Below, one piece after another: positions 17,276 through 26,861 of a stretch of 37,981 nt of DNA. Source of the stretch: Chitinophaga terrae (ex Kim and Jung 2007). Lineage in GTDB: Bacteria > Bacteroidota > Bacteroidia > Chitinophagales > Chitinophagaceae. Position numbers and translations under genes: made by a program. Where the stretch lies: positions 1 through 37,981 of the forward strand of contig NZ_FNRL01000036.1 in assembly GCF_900107795.1 (NCBI RefSeq). The letters run 5' to 3'. Position 1 is the first letter of the stretch; every line of letters starts with the position of its first letter. The notes below the pieces were generated by a model. That model had not been told where the DNA came from, did no database searches, and saw only the letters and a list, made by a program, of their open reading frames with translations.

Positions 17276-17576
17276 GTGATAAAGTTTTATACGGTTAACA
17301 GATTGAAATCACGGTGGCAGATGGTCTTCCATTAATTGAACGCAACTTACTATCAACTGGATATTGGCGTTATAAGTTACGAAATACTAGTGGAGGTATA
17401 AACCATTTCGCCACAAAAGCAATTTGAAAATTCCTGTTGCAAATAAACAGTAAGGGCAAGGTTCCAATTATCAAAAATCTATATATGTACGGATATTGTC
17501 TATAATCGTATACGTTTTGGCGAAAATCGAATCTGAGTGACAGCTTCTATTAAACGCAACACTGCCAGTTGCAAGT
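17276..17576. other. Non-coding gap in the mobilisation cluster
   Basis: 301 bases between the unknown protein and the coupling protein gene. I see no gene, no strong hairpin and no clear TAnnTTTG element on the minus strand. It probably holds the promoter for the two downstream minus-strand genes. Confidence 0.35.
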
Positions 17577-19565
17577 TCATTGTCCCTCCTTAACGATCAG
17601 CAGGTGTTGCAGACTAGGATCTCCTTCAATCCTGGTCATCTCAGATTGAATAATTAACGCCACGTCGTCTTTGACTTTCAAATAATTACGGTGGATCTCT
17701 TCGTCGGTCACCGGGTTGCCATTATTTATATCAACATACTGCGACTCTTCCTTTTTTATTGCCTCTAAATCGTTAACAATTTGAGCATGAATGGCTTTAA
17801 ATTCAATTCTCTGGTCAGGGTTATCACTGACTACGCCGACAAACTCTCCGCTGCTAAGGGTCGCAATCCTGGACGCTGGTACTGCCGCATCCAGTTGTGT
17901 AGAACGGCTGCTGGAGGTATCATTCCGGTTTATCGAAATACTTTCTCTTTCCTGGACGATTCTACCAAGCCTTTCTGATATCTGCTTGGCAGTATCCCCG
18001 GTGGTTTGGCCGCTTAATATATTTCCTACAACGTTTATAATTACGTCCGCATGTTCTCTACCGTAATCGCGCCGCAGCTGCGAGAAGTCCTGTACCGCCA
18101 TGACTGTTGCTGCCTTATATCCACGTGCCACGGCCAAAAATTGCTCGATGCCATTGAGGAATATCGACGGCAGCTCATCGATGATAATGGAACTTTTAAG
18201 TCTGTCTTTTTTCAGCATCACCCGCAGCAAGCGGAATACGTATAAAGAAATGACAGCACCATAGGTGAGTGATTTTTCGGGATTATTGGCTACACAGACG
18301 ATCTTAGGGTGTTCCGGGTCGTTAATGTCGAGCGAGAAATCATCTCCCGTTAGCACCCAATACAACAGCGGAGAGGAAAGACGTGCCAGGGCTATCTTAG
18401 CGCTGGCAATCTGGCCTTCGAGTTGTTCAGCGGCACCATTAATATAGGCAGAGGTAAATGGGTTTATAAGTACCTCTATTTCTTTTTGGGCGCCCAGTAC
18501 TGGGAAAAGACGGTCATAGTCGATTTGAATTAACTCAATTGCATGGGCCAGCGTACAATATTTTCCGTCCTGATATTTTCTTAGAAACCAAATGGCGCCA
18601 GAGACAAAATTTATTGGTGACTCCACAAAGAACTCACCCTGCCGTTTTATAAACTCTCTATTAAGCCCTAAGAGGATGGTGCGGGAAGCCTCAATGGCGT
18701 CTGTTATGTCGGTCATCGATTTGGGATCCAGCGGATTGCAACGGTGAATAGGCTTATCGAAGTTTATAACATAAAATGTGGGTGGAACCTTATAATTATG
18801 CCTATGTTTGAGATAGAAATTATAGGCGATTTTTGATAGGTCTGGATATTTGAAATCGTATATAAAACAGGCAAAACCCTTGCGGATATGCTGTTCTATC
18901 ACATGACGGATAACAAAGAAGGTCTTTCCCGCGCCAGCGGACCCTACCACTAATACGCCTCTGAAGGGATTTATTATATTGATCCAACTCGATCTTACTT
19001 TACCTTTTAAATTGTAGCGGGCAGGCAGATTGATGCTGTATTCATTCTCTATTTTTTGTTCCGTTTGCGGGAACGTTTCATTTAAGGTGTTGAAGATGTC
19101 TTTGGTTAACTTTAGCTTGATCAACCTGCTCAGGCGGGTGCCTCCTGCCATAATAAAAAGATATCCAAGGCTGCACAAAGTGGTGTAGCCAATGCCTACA
19201 GCAATTATGTTCATGGGCGCATAAAAAACATATACGCTCACATAGTACAATGCCGATCCGGCCAGCATATAGCTGACGATCTCCCCTTTTTTTATCTTCT
19301 CATCTTTTTTCCCTTTGATGCCGACCAGGGAGAGCAGTAGCAACACAAGGGCGCTGATTTTTGTGATGTACAGGTTGTTGAAAAGACCGGTCCTTGCAAA
19401 GGTTATAAGTAAACGCCGGGCGAATTCATGAGCAAAGCCCAGGTGTTCCCAAGTGCGATAACAAAACACATAAAAGTGCAAAAGCAACAGTATCAGGCTG
19501 CCCTTTCGCATAAAATCCATGATTTTATGAAGCCCGCGCTCCTCATCACTTCCATTCATAAACAA
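17577..19565 (-). CDS. TraG/VirD4-like coupling protein of the mobilisation module
   Basis: This 662-residue protein has an N-terminal membrane domain (segments near 22-36, 65-82, 96-115 and 118-140) that begins with HFYVFCYRTW, the YWFCY-type entry of Bacteroidota mobilisation coupling proteins. A VirD4-type ATPase follows: Walker A GSAGAGKT at 208-215, Walker B SIIIDELPS near 459-467 and a sensor-like AVQDFSQLRRDYG. It is a hexameric inner-membrane pump that passes the relaxase-bound strand to a type IV secretion channel. It follows the relaxase gene by 51 bases on the same strand. No secretion-channel genes are present, so the element would borrow one. Start ATG at 19565; ATG 19559 is equally possible. 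Confidence 0.85.
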   Translation of the reverse strand: MFMNGSDEERGLHKIMDFMRKGSLILLLLHFYVFCYRTWEHLGFAHEFARRLLITFARTGLFNNLYITKISALVLLLLSLVGIKGKKDEKIKKGEIVSYMLAGSALYYVSVYVFYAPMNIIAVGIGYTTLCSLGYLFIMAGGTRLSRLIKLKLTKDIFNTLNETFPQTEQKIENEYSINLPARYNLKGKVRSSWINIINPFRGVLVVGSAGAGKTFFVIRHVIEQHIRKGFACFIYDFKYPDLSKIAYNFYLKHRHNYKVPPTFYVINFDKPIHRCNPLDPKSMTDITDAIEASRTILLGLNREFIKRQGEFFVESPINFVSGAIWFLRKYQDGKYCTLAHAIELIQIDYDRLFPVLGAQKEIEVLINPFTSAYINGAAEQLEGQIASAKIALARLSSPLLYWVLTGDDFSLDINDPEHPKIVCVANNPEKSLTYGAVISLYVFRLLRVMLKKDRLKSSIIIDELPSIFLNGIEQFLAVARGYKAATVMAVQDFSQLRRDYGREHADVIINVVGNILSGQTTGDTAKQISERLGRIVQERESISINRNDTSSSRSTQLDAAVPASRIATLSSGEFVGVVSDNPDQRIEFKAIHAQIVNDLEAIKKEESQYVDINNGNPVTDEEIHRNYLKVKDDVALIIQSEMTRIEGDPSLQHLLIVKEGQ

Positions 19566-19616
19566 ATCGTTTAAAATGTTAGAAAATGCGGGCGTGTTGA
19601 TGCTGTGGGATGTTCT

Positions 19617-21179
19617 TTAGCGAGGCCTGTGACCTCTCTTTTTTATTGTTCTTTTTTTACGGGATGTCTGTAAAAGTTGATACGGTATGTAACTGCGCCC
19701 TGGTGTCAGCTTAAATATCTCTTCCACGATTTGGGCGATAATGACGATGAGCTCTTTTATAAGTTGATTGATCCGATATGCGATAATGTCGATATCCCTT
19801 TTCTCGCTGTAAGCAGGTTTGGGCGGCAATACTTTATCCAGGCGCTCACGAAATAATTCACATTGGGCGGCCGTCACCTGGTTAACGTTAAGCCACCTGC
19901 TCACCGATGGGTCAGCGGCTACCCGGTGCGACCAGCGGGCACCCCTGCGCGACAAAAAGTAGGCAGGACCATACTTACCTTTTTCATCGACAGATATCAT
20001 CATGCCCTGCGCTGCCCAGTAAGTGAGTATTTGCGGTAGGGTTTTGGAAAAGTCAGTACCTGCCAGAACAGACTTTACAAACTCACTGTTATCTGCCGCC
20101 TTCTGTATATCCTGCTGCGGCGGTGGTATCATCCTGGTGCGAATACCGGAGAGGCTGTAAGCTGCGCCCAGTTCATCGCCAGCATAAACCACCCGCGTTT
20201 TATTGTCTATATATGTCAATCGGGCTATATCTGCCCCGTCATCTTTCTGGTAGTGGACATAAATACCTTTCTCTGCCAGTGCGGTGGTAAATGCCTCGTC
20301 AGTTAACGGACGTGACATAGGTGCCATAATCCTGTCGATCGTAATCTTCAGGCGTTCAGCATATGCCTGGCGTGCAATGGCGGCGGGCGCGAATTTTTTT
20401 TCAATATTGTTAAGCGTGGGCTTAAAATAAAAATCCGACGCCTTAATCGGCACTCCGATGCGGCGCCCATCGTCATCCAGTAAACAATAAATAATGCCTC
20501 TTTTATCAGATAAGCGGCTGCCCGGCCTTCCACCTTCTACATAAACGCCATATTGAGTGAGTATACCTCGAAAATCCTCAAGGCTTGTAAACCGGTAGCT
20601 GCGCAAGACGTCACGGACAACTGCGGAGATAGCCGCTTTCGTTTCCACTTGTCCATAACGGACTTTTTCCAGATTGATAGGCTTTATCTGGTATTCCTGT
20701 TCTGGTTTTCTGCTCTCTGCAGGTATCAGTCCAAATTCCTTCTCGATGGCCTTACGTGTAGGCTCTGACTTTTCCCTGCCAATCATGTGCAGGTCTATGC
20801 GCTTACCCCCTTCCTGCACGTTTGTTGTGACGATGTGAACATGCGGATGAGCGCTATCAAGATGCTCGTAAACTAAGTAAGGCTGGTCGCCAAATCCAAT
20901 TCCCTGCATGTATGACCTGACGATTGAATGCAGTCGTTCCCTTCCGAGTAAATCCTCGGGGGTGAAGTTTAAACTGATGTGAACTGCATTGGTCTTTACC
21001 TTCTTGTTCTGCCTGGTGAGTAGCCTGAATCGCAGCAACTTTTGGCTGTACGTCAGATCGGCAGCGTCACAGCCGAATTTGTCGGCCTCCAGTAGCATAG
21101 CAAAGCCCTTCGCCACTTTTCGTTCGTTATATCGAATAACCGCTGTTATCGACTTACCAGGAATCACTTTTGCAACCAC
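19617..21179 (-). CDS. HUH relaxase (mobilisation nuclease)
   Basis: This 520-residue protein is a mobilisation relaxase. The metal-binding motif HLDSAHPHVHIVTTN lies at 106-120 with the HxH at 113-115. Upstream are NAVHISLNFTPEDLL near 64-78 and a basic start (VIPGKSITAVIRYNERKVAK), as in Bacteroidota MobA/BmgA-type enzymes of the MOB-P group. The likely nicking tyrosine is Tyr17 (VIRYNE), by position only. The C-terminal half has no recognised primase or helicase domain. It nicks oriT and leads the strand to the recipient. Its start overlaps the MobC-like gene by 16 bases, so the two are co-translated; the coupling protein gene follows. Confidence 0.85.
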   Translation of the reverse strand: MVAKVIPGKSITAVIRYNERKVAKGFAMLLEADKFGCDAADLTYSQKLLRFRLLTRQNKKVKTNAVHISLNFTPEDLLGRERLHSIVRSYMQGIGFGDQPYLVYEHLDSAHPHVHIVTTNVQEGGKRIDLHMIGREKSEPTRKAIEKEFGLIPAESRKPEQEYQIKPINLEKVRYGQVETKAAISAVVRDVLRSYRFTSLEDFRGILTQYGVYVEGGRPGSRLSDKRGIIYCLLDDDGRRIGVPIKASDFYFKPTLNNIEKKFAPAAIARQAYAERLKITIDRIMAPMSRPLTDEAFTTALAEKGIYVHYQKDDGADIARLTYIDNKTRVVYAGDELGAAYSLSGIRTRMIPPPQQDIQKAADNSEFVKSVLAGTDFSKTLPQILTYWAAQGMMISVDEKGKYGPAYFLSRRGARWSHRVAADPSVSRWLNVNQVTAAQCELFRERLDKVLPPKPAYSEKRDIDIIAYRINQLIKELIVIIAQIVEEIFKLTPGRSYIPYQLLQTSRKKRTIKKRGHRPR

Positions 21180-21571
21180 TTTTTTGCCAGCTCACTAACG
21201 ATTAACAATAGTTCATCTATCCTTGCCGTCACCTGGTGGTACTCCTTTAGCACACCTTTTGAATGCAGCAGCTTCTGATCCTCCGTACTGCTTGCATTGA
21301 AGTACCGGGTTACCTGGTTAACATTTACGCCTATGCTCCGCAGCTCGGAGCGTATCTCACTTAGCCGTTGCATAGGTGAATGCAGGCTGTTATCTACATA
21401 AAAAATGGTGATCTTGTCCCCGGACAACACCCGTCGTGCTGCTTCTCCTATTGAGTTGCAGTCTCCCTCTGCTACCATTTTCTCCAGTCGTTTATAGACG
21501 GTGGCCGTAACCCTGGTGCGGACTGGATAAATGAATAGCGCCTCCTTGTCTGTTGCAGGTCTTCGTCCCAT
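21164..21571 (-). CDS. mobC: MobC-like relaxosome accessory protein
   Basis: This 135-residue protein starts at the ATG at 21571 (MGRRPATDKEALF); the frame extends upstream to 21667, but the basic start and family pattern favour this ATG. It has an N-terminal ribbon-helix-helix-like segment (RVTATVYKRLEKMVAEGDCN, then SIGEAARRVLSG) and a C-terminal helix with the MobC-type phrase IRSELRSIGVNVNQVTRYFN. Such proteins bind oriT and help the relaxase to open and nick it. The 16-base overlap with the relaxase gene supports a working pair. The oriT is expected in the non-coding region directly upstream. Confidence 0.8.
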   Translation of the reverse strand: MGRRPATDKEALFIYPVRTRVTATVYKRLEKMVAEGDCNSIGEAARRVLSGDKITIFYVDNSLHSPMQRLSEIRSELRSIGVNVNQVTRYFNASSTEDQKLLHSKGVLKEYHQVTARIDELLLIVSELAKKWLQK

Positions 21572-22131
21572 AGCACAAGTCTGTTGTAGTTGAACAATTC
21601 GTTTGACTATGATGCCGTAAAGGGAAAGTGGTGGAAAAACCTTCGCACCTGGAATTATTGTGGACAAAAATACATCTTGCTAACCGCGTCAAGAGGCGGT
21701 TAGACGACTGACTTAAGTCGGTGGCCCTTTAAACTTTAATTGGCATGGTGATATCATAATTCTCATTTTTTCTCTTACCTGCTACTTTAATTTTTACTTC
21801 CTGCCTTTAAAAAAAGAGTTCGTGCGTGGCTGGCCTCCTGCTCCTCTGTCCATGAAACCGGCCACCGGATGTACTTAGAAGGGGTACTAAATCCGCTACT
21901 CGGTTCTTTTATAAAAAGATATTTCCTGCCTTGTGGCTGTACTTCGCCCGGCTTCAACTATTATTACAATAATCCTGTTAGGTTTGTAAAATTTACATTC
22001 ATCTTAGACTGGCGCCACCACAATAGATATGCTACCGATATGCCCCTGGCCTGAGCGAAGCTGCAGTTACTGGAGCGGTCACCTGTAGCAATTAAAAGGG
22101 TATGTGAACACCAGGCCGCCGACTTTTTATT
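21572..22131. other. oriT: Non-coding region upstream of mobC, probable oriT region
   Basis: 560 bases with no supported gene. Near mobC is a perfect 8-base inverted repeat CTAACCGC / GCGGTTAG (21680-21687 and 21696-21703, 8-base loop). It is followed within a few bases by the palindrome GACTTAAGTC inside CGACTGACTTAAGTCGG (21706-21722). Inverted repeats just upstream of mobC-relaxase genes are the usual setting of oriT. The nick site itself cannot be read from the sequence. The rest (21.8-22.1 kb) shows nothing more specific. Confidence 0.35.
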
Positions 22132-22434
22132 TTATGGATTTCGCTTAAAGATATCGGCGCTGTTTACCCCATGACTACGGATTTTGTCTTTGAGCTGCAT
22201 CCACAGTCCGATCATATAATCGCTGATTTCCATCAGTTCATCTGCTGTCAAATGATTTGGATTTGCCACACTACCGGTGCCACCGGCGTCTTTAGGCGCC
22301 TCCTCATATCGGAGGATGGAACGGGTAAAGCCTTCTCCTATCTCCAGCGTATTGCTTATGCAGATGCTGTGACCTTCCAGCTTTATCTGGCGGCCGTTAC
22401 TAAGAATGAGTATCCGTTTTTTAATTGATGCCAT
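22132..22434 (-). CDS. Small conserved-looking protein of the mobilisation module
   Basis: This 100-residue protein has a beta-rich start (MASIKKRILILSNGRQIKLE, GHSICISNTLEIGEGFTRSI), a Gly/Pro/Asn linker and a helical end (LTADELMEISDYMIGLWMQL). There is no signal peptide or membrane segment. I do not recognise the family. It sits between two other minus-strand module genes in the same direction, with gaps of about 290 and 560 bases, and its N-terminal residue pattern is protein-like, so I take it as real. Confidence 0.5.
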   Translation of the reverse strand: MASIKKRILILSNGRQIKLEGHSICISNTLEIGEGFTRSILRYEEAPKDAGGTGSVANPNHLTADELMEISDYMIGLWMQLKDKIRSHGVNSADIFKRNP

Positions 22435-22723
22435 GTTACACGTTTAGTACTTTCACAATTCATTTGATGCCTCCCTACCGCTTTTATAATAACAGCAAAA
22501 CAATAAGTCAGAACACTGCTGGCAGCTATCGTCGCTGCCAGCCATCATTCGCCCTTAGTGACTTTAATTACAAGCCTGGCCTGCCGAATCAATGCTGGTA
22601 ACTATAGTTTTGAATTGCGATCATTAAAGGTTGCTCCTTTGAGATTTCTAAAGAACTAAGACTACCTACACATAAAAGATCATTAACTGCCCTGCGATAA
22701 CTTTTGGGTCGGGAATTCAAATG

Positions 22724-23182
22724 CTACATATACCTTCCACGTCTTGGCCTATTTTTTTTAGGGTAATTGATGCTTACATGCTTACCCTCGTATTTTTTCA
22801 GCCCTGCCTCTTCTTTAAGTCGTTCAAAGGCTTCTACGGCATCCGGCAAATGCTGGCTCGTGTTCAACTTATACCGGCTTTTATGCGGCCCCCAACCCAC
22901 ATCAAGTTGGTAGACATCGAACAGGTTTGTTGAAGGATCGAACTGGTAATGGAGCTCATAACGTACAACATCCTTTCCTTCGTTTAGTGATGCTACAGTG
23001 GTAATTGTAAAACCATTTAACCCATCGCCATCATCCTGGTTGACAATAGCCTTCGCAATATTCTTTTTTAACTGTTCCATCAGCTGTCGCTGGCTGAAAG
23101 GCGCACCTAAGCGTTGCTCATTGAATCCTTTGTTAATTAGTAATTGCCGATGTTCATAAAAGATGTGTTCCCACTGAGCCAT
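22724..23182 (-). CDS. Unknown protein of the mobilisation module
   Basis: From the ATG at 23182 (MAQWEHIFYEHRQLLINKGF) this is a 152-residue soluble protein; the frame also extends upstream to 23242. It has a helical first third (SQRQLMEQLKKNIAKAIVNQ), a beta-rich centre (GFTITTVASLNEGKDVVRYE, LHYQFDPSTNLFDVYQLDVG) and a basic end (NYPKKNRPRRGRYM). I do not recognise a family. It lies between the primase gene and the small protein at 22132 on the same strand, so it is probably an accessory gene of the element. The basic tail could bind nucleic acid; that is inference. Confidence 0.55.
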   Translation of the reverse strand: MAQWEHIFYEHRQLLINKGFNEQRLGAPFSQRQLMEQLKKNIAKAIVNQDDGDGLNGFTITTVASLNEGKDVVRYELHYQFDPSTNLFDVYQLDVGWGPHKSRYKLNTSQHLPDAVEAFERLKEEAGLKKYEGKHVSINYPKKNRPRRGRYM

Positions 23183-23446
23183 AGTTGAACCGATAAATTG
23201 TATTGATGCTTGGTTAGGTACAAAAAGCAATATATTCGTCACCAGGCCATTTTGCTAAAAGTTGATGTTTTAGTATACTCCCTATCTATGTATAGTTTTT
23301 ACGAGAAACTTTTCCATTTATACCCTCTTACAGGTGTCCCTTCGCTGACCTTCAAAAAACTGATTGTTTAAAAGTTGCTATAGCCGAGGTTGATCAGCCA
23401 CCTTTGTAGTGCCAACTTCTGGAACATCCGCTAAGCGCGAAATTTC

Positions 23447-24364
23447 CTAAATAGAAATCTGGTAGTTGCTTTTCTTTGCCAGTAACTTCCCTTTCCCTGG
23501 GTTGAACCTTGCCCACCAGTTGTTATAGTCTTTCCTGTACCTATAGATTTCTGAGCGGTCAAAATAAATTCCATTATCTGCTTTTCCTTCGCACAGCCTT
23601 CTGGTGCATTTTCTTCCGGCCTGGTCGTCATCTAAATACAAATCGACATGATCGTATCGCTCCATGAGGAGAATACTTTTTTCCAAAAATGATGTTGAGT
23701 TTAAAATGAGTATATCAGGTAACTGCCGACCCAAGATCTGCATATGGGTGGCATATGAAAGAAAGTCAAACATGCCTTCAAATACCGCTAATCTCTTGGA
23801 AGATCCACATATAAAAAGAGCATCCTTTGGCGCTGTACTGCCTTTGAAAAATGCGTTACGCAGCTCATAACCACCAGCGTTGTTTATCCAACCAAGTGAA
23901 TAAAATGTTTTTCCATTAAGGGTGAATGTCACTTCCTGCAGGAAACGGGCAGCTACATCGCTAGAAATGTTCCGCGTGGACAGGTAACGAAGTAATGGAG
24001 GCGACTTTATTTGCCTGACAGAAATTATCTTAATGTCTGACTTTTTGGTAGGTTGCCTTCGCTGTTGCGGCACTTTGATCAGTGGTGCACCCTCCATCCT
24101 GGAGAGATAGTCCAATGTATCTGATACGGTGGCGCCATTTAGCATCTTACAGCAAAGGTCAACTACAGAACCGCCGCCGCCGTCACCACCAAAATCCCGC
24201 CATTCGTTGGTTGTCCGGTTTACCTTAAACGATGGCGTTCTTTCATCCCTAAGCGGTGAATAGTACCAGTACTCATTCCTCCCGGTTGGACCCTTTACAG
24301 GATTATAACCTAGCCTGGCTAAGAAATCTACAATATCTATCCTTCGGGCTTGCTCACAGTTCAT
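23447..24364 (-). CDS. DnaG-like primase with a Toprim domain
   Basis: This 305-residue protein has two parts. The N-terminal part (MNCEQARRIDIVDFLARLGY, SPLRDERTPSFKVNRTTNEW near 36-55, GGDGGGGSVVDLCC near 59-72) follows the CHC2-type zinc-finger layout of mobile-element primases, although the full set of zinc ligands is not clear. The C-terminal part is a Toprim fold: AVFEGMFDFLSY with the acidic EGMFD at 196-200 and DLYLDDDQAGR at 241-251. Such primases start complementary-strand synthesis after transfer. It begins the minus-strand module. I start it at ATG 24364; a TTG two codons upstream is possible. The protein is shorter than chromosomal DnaG and has no helicase-binding domain. Confidence 0.8.
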   Translation of the reverse strand: MNCEQARRIDIVDFLARLGYNPVKGPTGRNEYWYYSPLRDERTPSFKVNRTTNEWRDFGGDGGGGSVVDLCCKMLNGATVSDTLDYLSRMEGAPLIKVPQQRRQPTKKSDIKIISVRQIKSPPLLRYLSTRNISSDVAARFLQEVTFTLNGKTFYSLGWINNAGGYELRNAFFKGSTAPKDALFICGSSKRLAVFEGMFDFLSYATHMQILGRQLPDILILNSTSFLEKSILLMERYDHVDLYLDDDQAGRKCTRRLCEGKADNGIYFDRSEIYRYRKDYNNWWARFNPGKGKLLAKKSNYQISI

Positions 24365-24729
24365 TGTCAACTCAACTTTAGTTCCTACTAAAACTTTCTA
24401 TTGTCTTTACCGTCACGGAAGTCCATCGACAATGCCATTGTGTGGCACCGTTATAACATTTTTGTAGACACAAATGTCGACCAAGTGTAAAGGGAAAAAT
24501 CACAGCTAACAAAAAGCTGGGAATTATTTTTGTGGACATGGCTGCCAGAAGGAACCCGCATTATACTGTTTTGTAAAAATTTCCAATAAATAAGTGTATG
24601 AGTAATGCCACGGAGGCAAAACTGCAGTATATCCGCAGTGTCAACACCTAGATTTAAAGATTCCAATACACTGTTGCAAAAAACATAAATATTAGATAAA
24701 TTAGTATCTGTCACATATAACGCTAATAT
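24365..24729. other. Divergent non-coding region with repeated motifs
   Basis: 365 bases between the primase gene (-) and the response regulator gene (+). It contains an imperfect hairpin GTAGACA-CAAA-TGTCGAC (near 24469-24486) and the motif GGAATTATT followed by GTGGACA (near 24519-24537). That motif also occurs upstream of mobC as GGAATTATTGTGGACA (near 21651-21666). No gene is supported: a long minus-strand frame here also runs antisense through the response regulator. Confidence 0.35.
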
Positions 24730-25485
24730 ATGCCCGCGCTCTCCGCCCTCATCCGCGTAGTTATTGTAGAAGACCAGCCCATCGTAAGAAATGACATAAA
24801 AGCACTGGTCGAATCCCATGAAGGTTTTATTGTAGTCGGTCAATGTGCAACGATTGAAGAAGGGTATGTACTGCTTACGACCACGTTACCTGATCTGGTT
24901 TTACTTGATATTGAACTTGGCACCAGCAATAGCTTTGAATTGCTGGAACAGCTGGAATCGCTGCCATTTTCCATCATTTTCCTTACCGCTTACGAAAGCT
25001 TTGCCATCAGGGCGATAAAGTTTGGAGCGATGGACTACCTGCTCAAACCGGTTAACGAGCAAGAATTTCACAACGCCTTATCCAAAGTAACGCAGAAAAA
25101 AGAAACGGACCGGATCCAGGTGGCTGTCGTCAGCAGCCATTACAAAAAACCCAACAACCGCTTGGTGCTGCGATCACAAACTTTTATTCAGGTGGTGGAT
25201 CTTCCTGATATCATTTATTGTAAAAGCGACTCGGGATATACCACCTTTTTTCTGGCCGACGGCAGAAAGGTAGTAACCTCCAGGTATATTAAAGAATACC
25301 AGGAGATGCTGCCCGCAAATATGTTTTTGCGACCGCACCAATCTTATGTTGTAGGCCTTAGATATATTGATCGCTATCAAAGAGAACTGGGAGGCGGAAA
25401 CATTATCCTTAAAAATGGCACTGTCATTCCAGTTGCTTCGAGAAAAAAAGATATGGTAATCGCTGCTATTACTCAAAAGCTTTGA
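24730..25485 (+). CDS. LytTR-type response regulator
   Basis: This 251-residue protein has a receiver domain (about 8-125) with the acidic pair Glu14-Asp15, phosphoacceptor Asp60 (LVLLDIELG), Thr86 (FLTAYES) and Lys106 (LLKPVN), followed by a LytTR DNA-binding domain (about 145-250) containing IIYCKSDSGYTTFFLADGRK and RPHQSYVV. It is the LytR/AlgR type normally driven by a 7TM or TPR-linked histidine kinase. The gene 84 bases downstream encodes exactly such a sensor but has lost its kinase domain, so this regulator now lacks its evident partner. All key receiver residues are present, so it may still respond to another kinase or act unphosphorylated. Confidence 0.9.
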   Translation: MPALSALIRVVIVEDQPIVRNDIKALVESHEGFIVVGQCATIEEGYVLLTTTLPDLVLLDIELGTSNSFELLEQLESLPFSIIFLTAYESFAIRAIKFGAMDYLLKPVNEQEFHNALSKVTQKKETDRIQVAVVSSHYKKPNNRLVLRSQTFIQVVDLPDIIYCKSDSGYTTFFLADGRKVVTSRYIKEYQEMLPANMFLRPHQSYVVGLRYIDRYQRELGGGNIILKNGTVIPVASRKKDMVIAAITQKL

Positions 25486-25568
25486 CGTTGGCTGCGCTGC
25501 TTCTCAAATGCCGATCCGACCGGCCAATGCCCTGATGTAATGCTATTTAAAAGTTATATTCCAATTCC

Positions 25569-26861
25569 ATGAAAAAGCTAGTTCTATTTGCTACGGTGTT
25601 GACCTGTTGTATGCCATCAAAAAAAAGGGCATCTTCTACTGCTCAATTAGACACACTTGTTGTAAATATGGTAGATCGGGTTAATGCCTATTATCTTTCA
25701 AATCAAATTGATTCAGCAAAAGCATACCTACTTGGATTGTCCGACACTGTAAAGCAAGTTCATTACGACAGATTAACGTTGCATTGGTTGATGAATAGGG
25801 CACAAGTCCTCAATTATGAAAACAAGCCAGACAGCCTGGTCGCCCTCCTCGACAGCGCAGTGGCGGTATCGAAAGGCAAGCAAATTACAAAAAGGGACTT
25901 ACTGAACTTCTATGTGGAATACAATGGCATATTATCAAACCTGGATCAGGTAGATAGTGCGCTGGTGATAGCCAATCAAGCCTTCATGCTCGCAAAACAA
26001 GTTGATACAAACCGGTTAACTCAAACGAGCCTTGACCTTGCCAACATCTACCAAAAATTAGACGACCGGTCCAATACTCAAAAATATCTTACCCAGGCAT
26101 GGAAATATGCAGATAGGGAGCCTGAACTTAAGCGATATATTGCTGATCTTTTCTGTGAATACTATTATGCTGCTGGCAAGTTTGATTCTTCTGTTTATTA
26201 CCTAAATCTTGCCTTGCAAGATACCTTCTGGACAAAAAGACCTTACGAATTGGCCAAGTATATGGAAGGTTCCGGCGTTTTGATGACTGAAAAAGGAAAT
26301 CTGCAGCAGGGGATGAAATTTCAGCTTAGGTCTAAAAGTATCTTAGATTCATTAGGGATTCACAACGCTTTTACCTATCTGAATTTGGCTGAAACGTTCT
26401 TAAAATTAAAACAATATAATAAAACAATTGCGCTGACAGATTCGGCCAGAATTTTACTTGGGCAGGAAAACGACCCTAATGAGGTAAGGCAATTATGGTA
26501 TGGCATTGCTGATATCTATAAAAAGATAGGGGATTACAAGAAAGCAAACATCGCATTAGATTCCGCTTATACTAGTTATGCGACAGAGAGGGATTCAAGC
26601 CTGCTAAAATATGCCAGGGACCTGGAAGCAAAATATGCAGCCAGAGAAAAAGACCAGAGAATCATTACTTTAGCATTAAAAAATAAGGTCAGTTTGCAAG
26701 TTCAAAACCAACAGCTATTAATTATTATAGTACTGATTATAGCTAGTCTGGCAACGCTGCTCGCAGCAATTCTATTTTGGCGTCGACGGAAACTTCAACA
26801 AATGCTAAGGGAATATTATCTCCTATGCGGATGTGCAGGACCTGGTGAAGCAAAACGATAA
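25569..26861 (+). pseudogene. TPR sensor histidine kinase that has lost its catalytic domain
   Basis: This 430-residue frame opens with a lipoprotein-like signal (LVLFATVLTCC). Next comes a long array of TPR-like helices (about 30-370, such as RQLWYGIADIYKKIGDYKKA) and a membrane segment (about 381-402) leading into a basic coiled-coil start (FWRRRKLQQMLRE). In TPR-type LytS-like kinases this is followed by the phospho-His region (NPHFIFN) and the ATPase domain. Here homology stops at QQMLRE and the frame ends 19 residues later in unrelated sequence. The break coincides with the start of the remnant at 26809. The extracytoplasmic sensor could still be made, but no kinase activity is possible. 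Its partner would be the response regulator at 24730. Confidence 0.8.

Noticed and set aside
24451..24843. 130-codon minus-strand frame
   Set aside because: It overlaps the response regulator antisense and has no protein-family features; it is a shadow frame.
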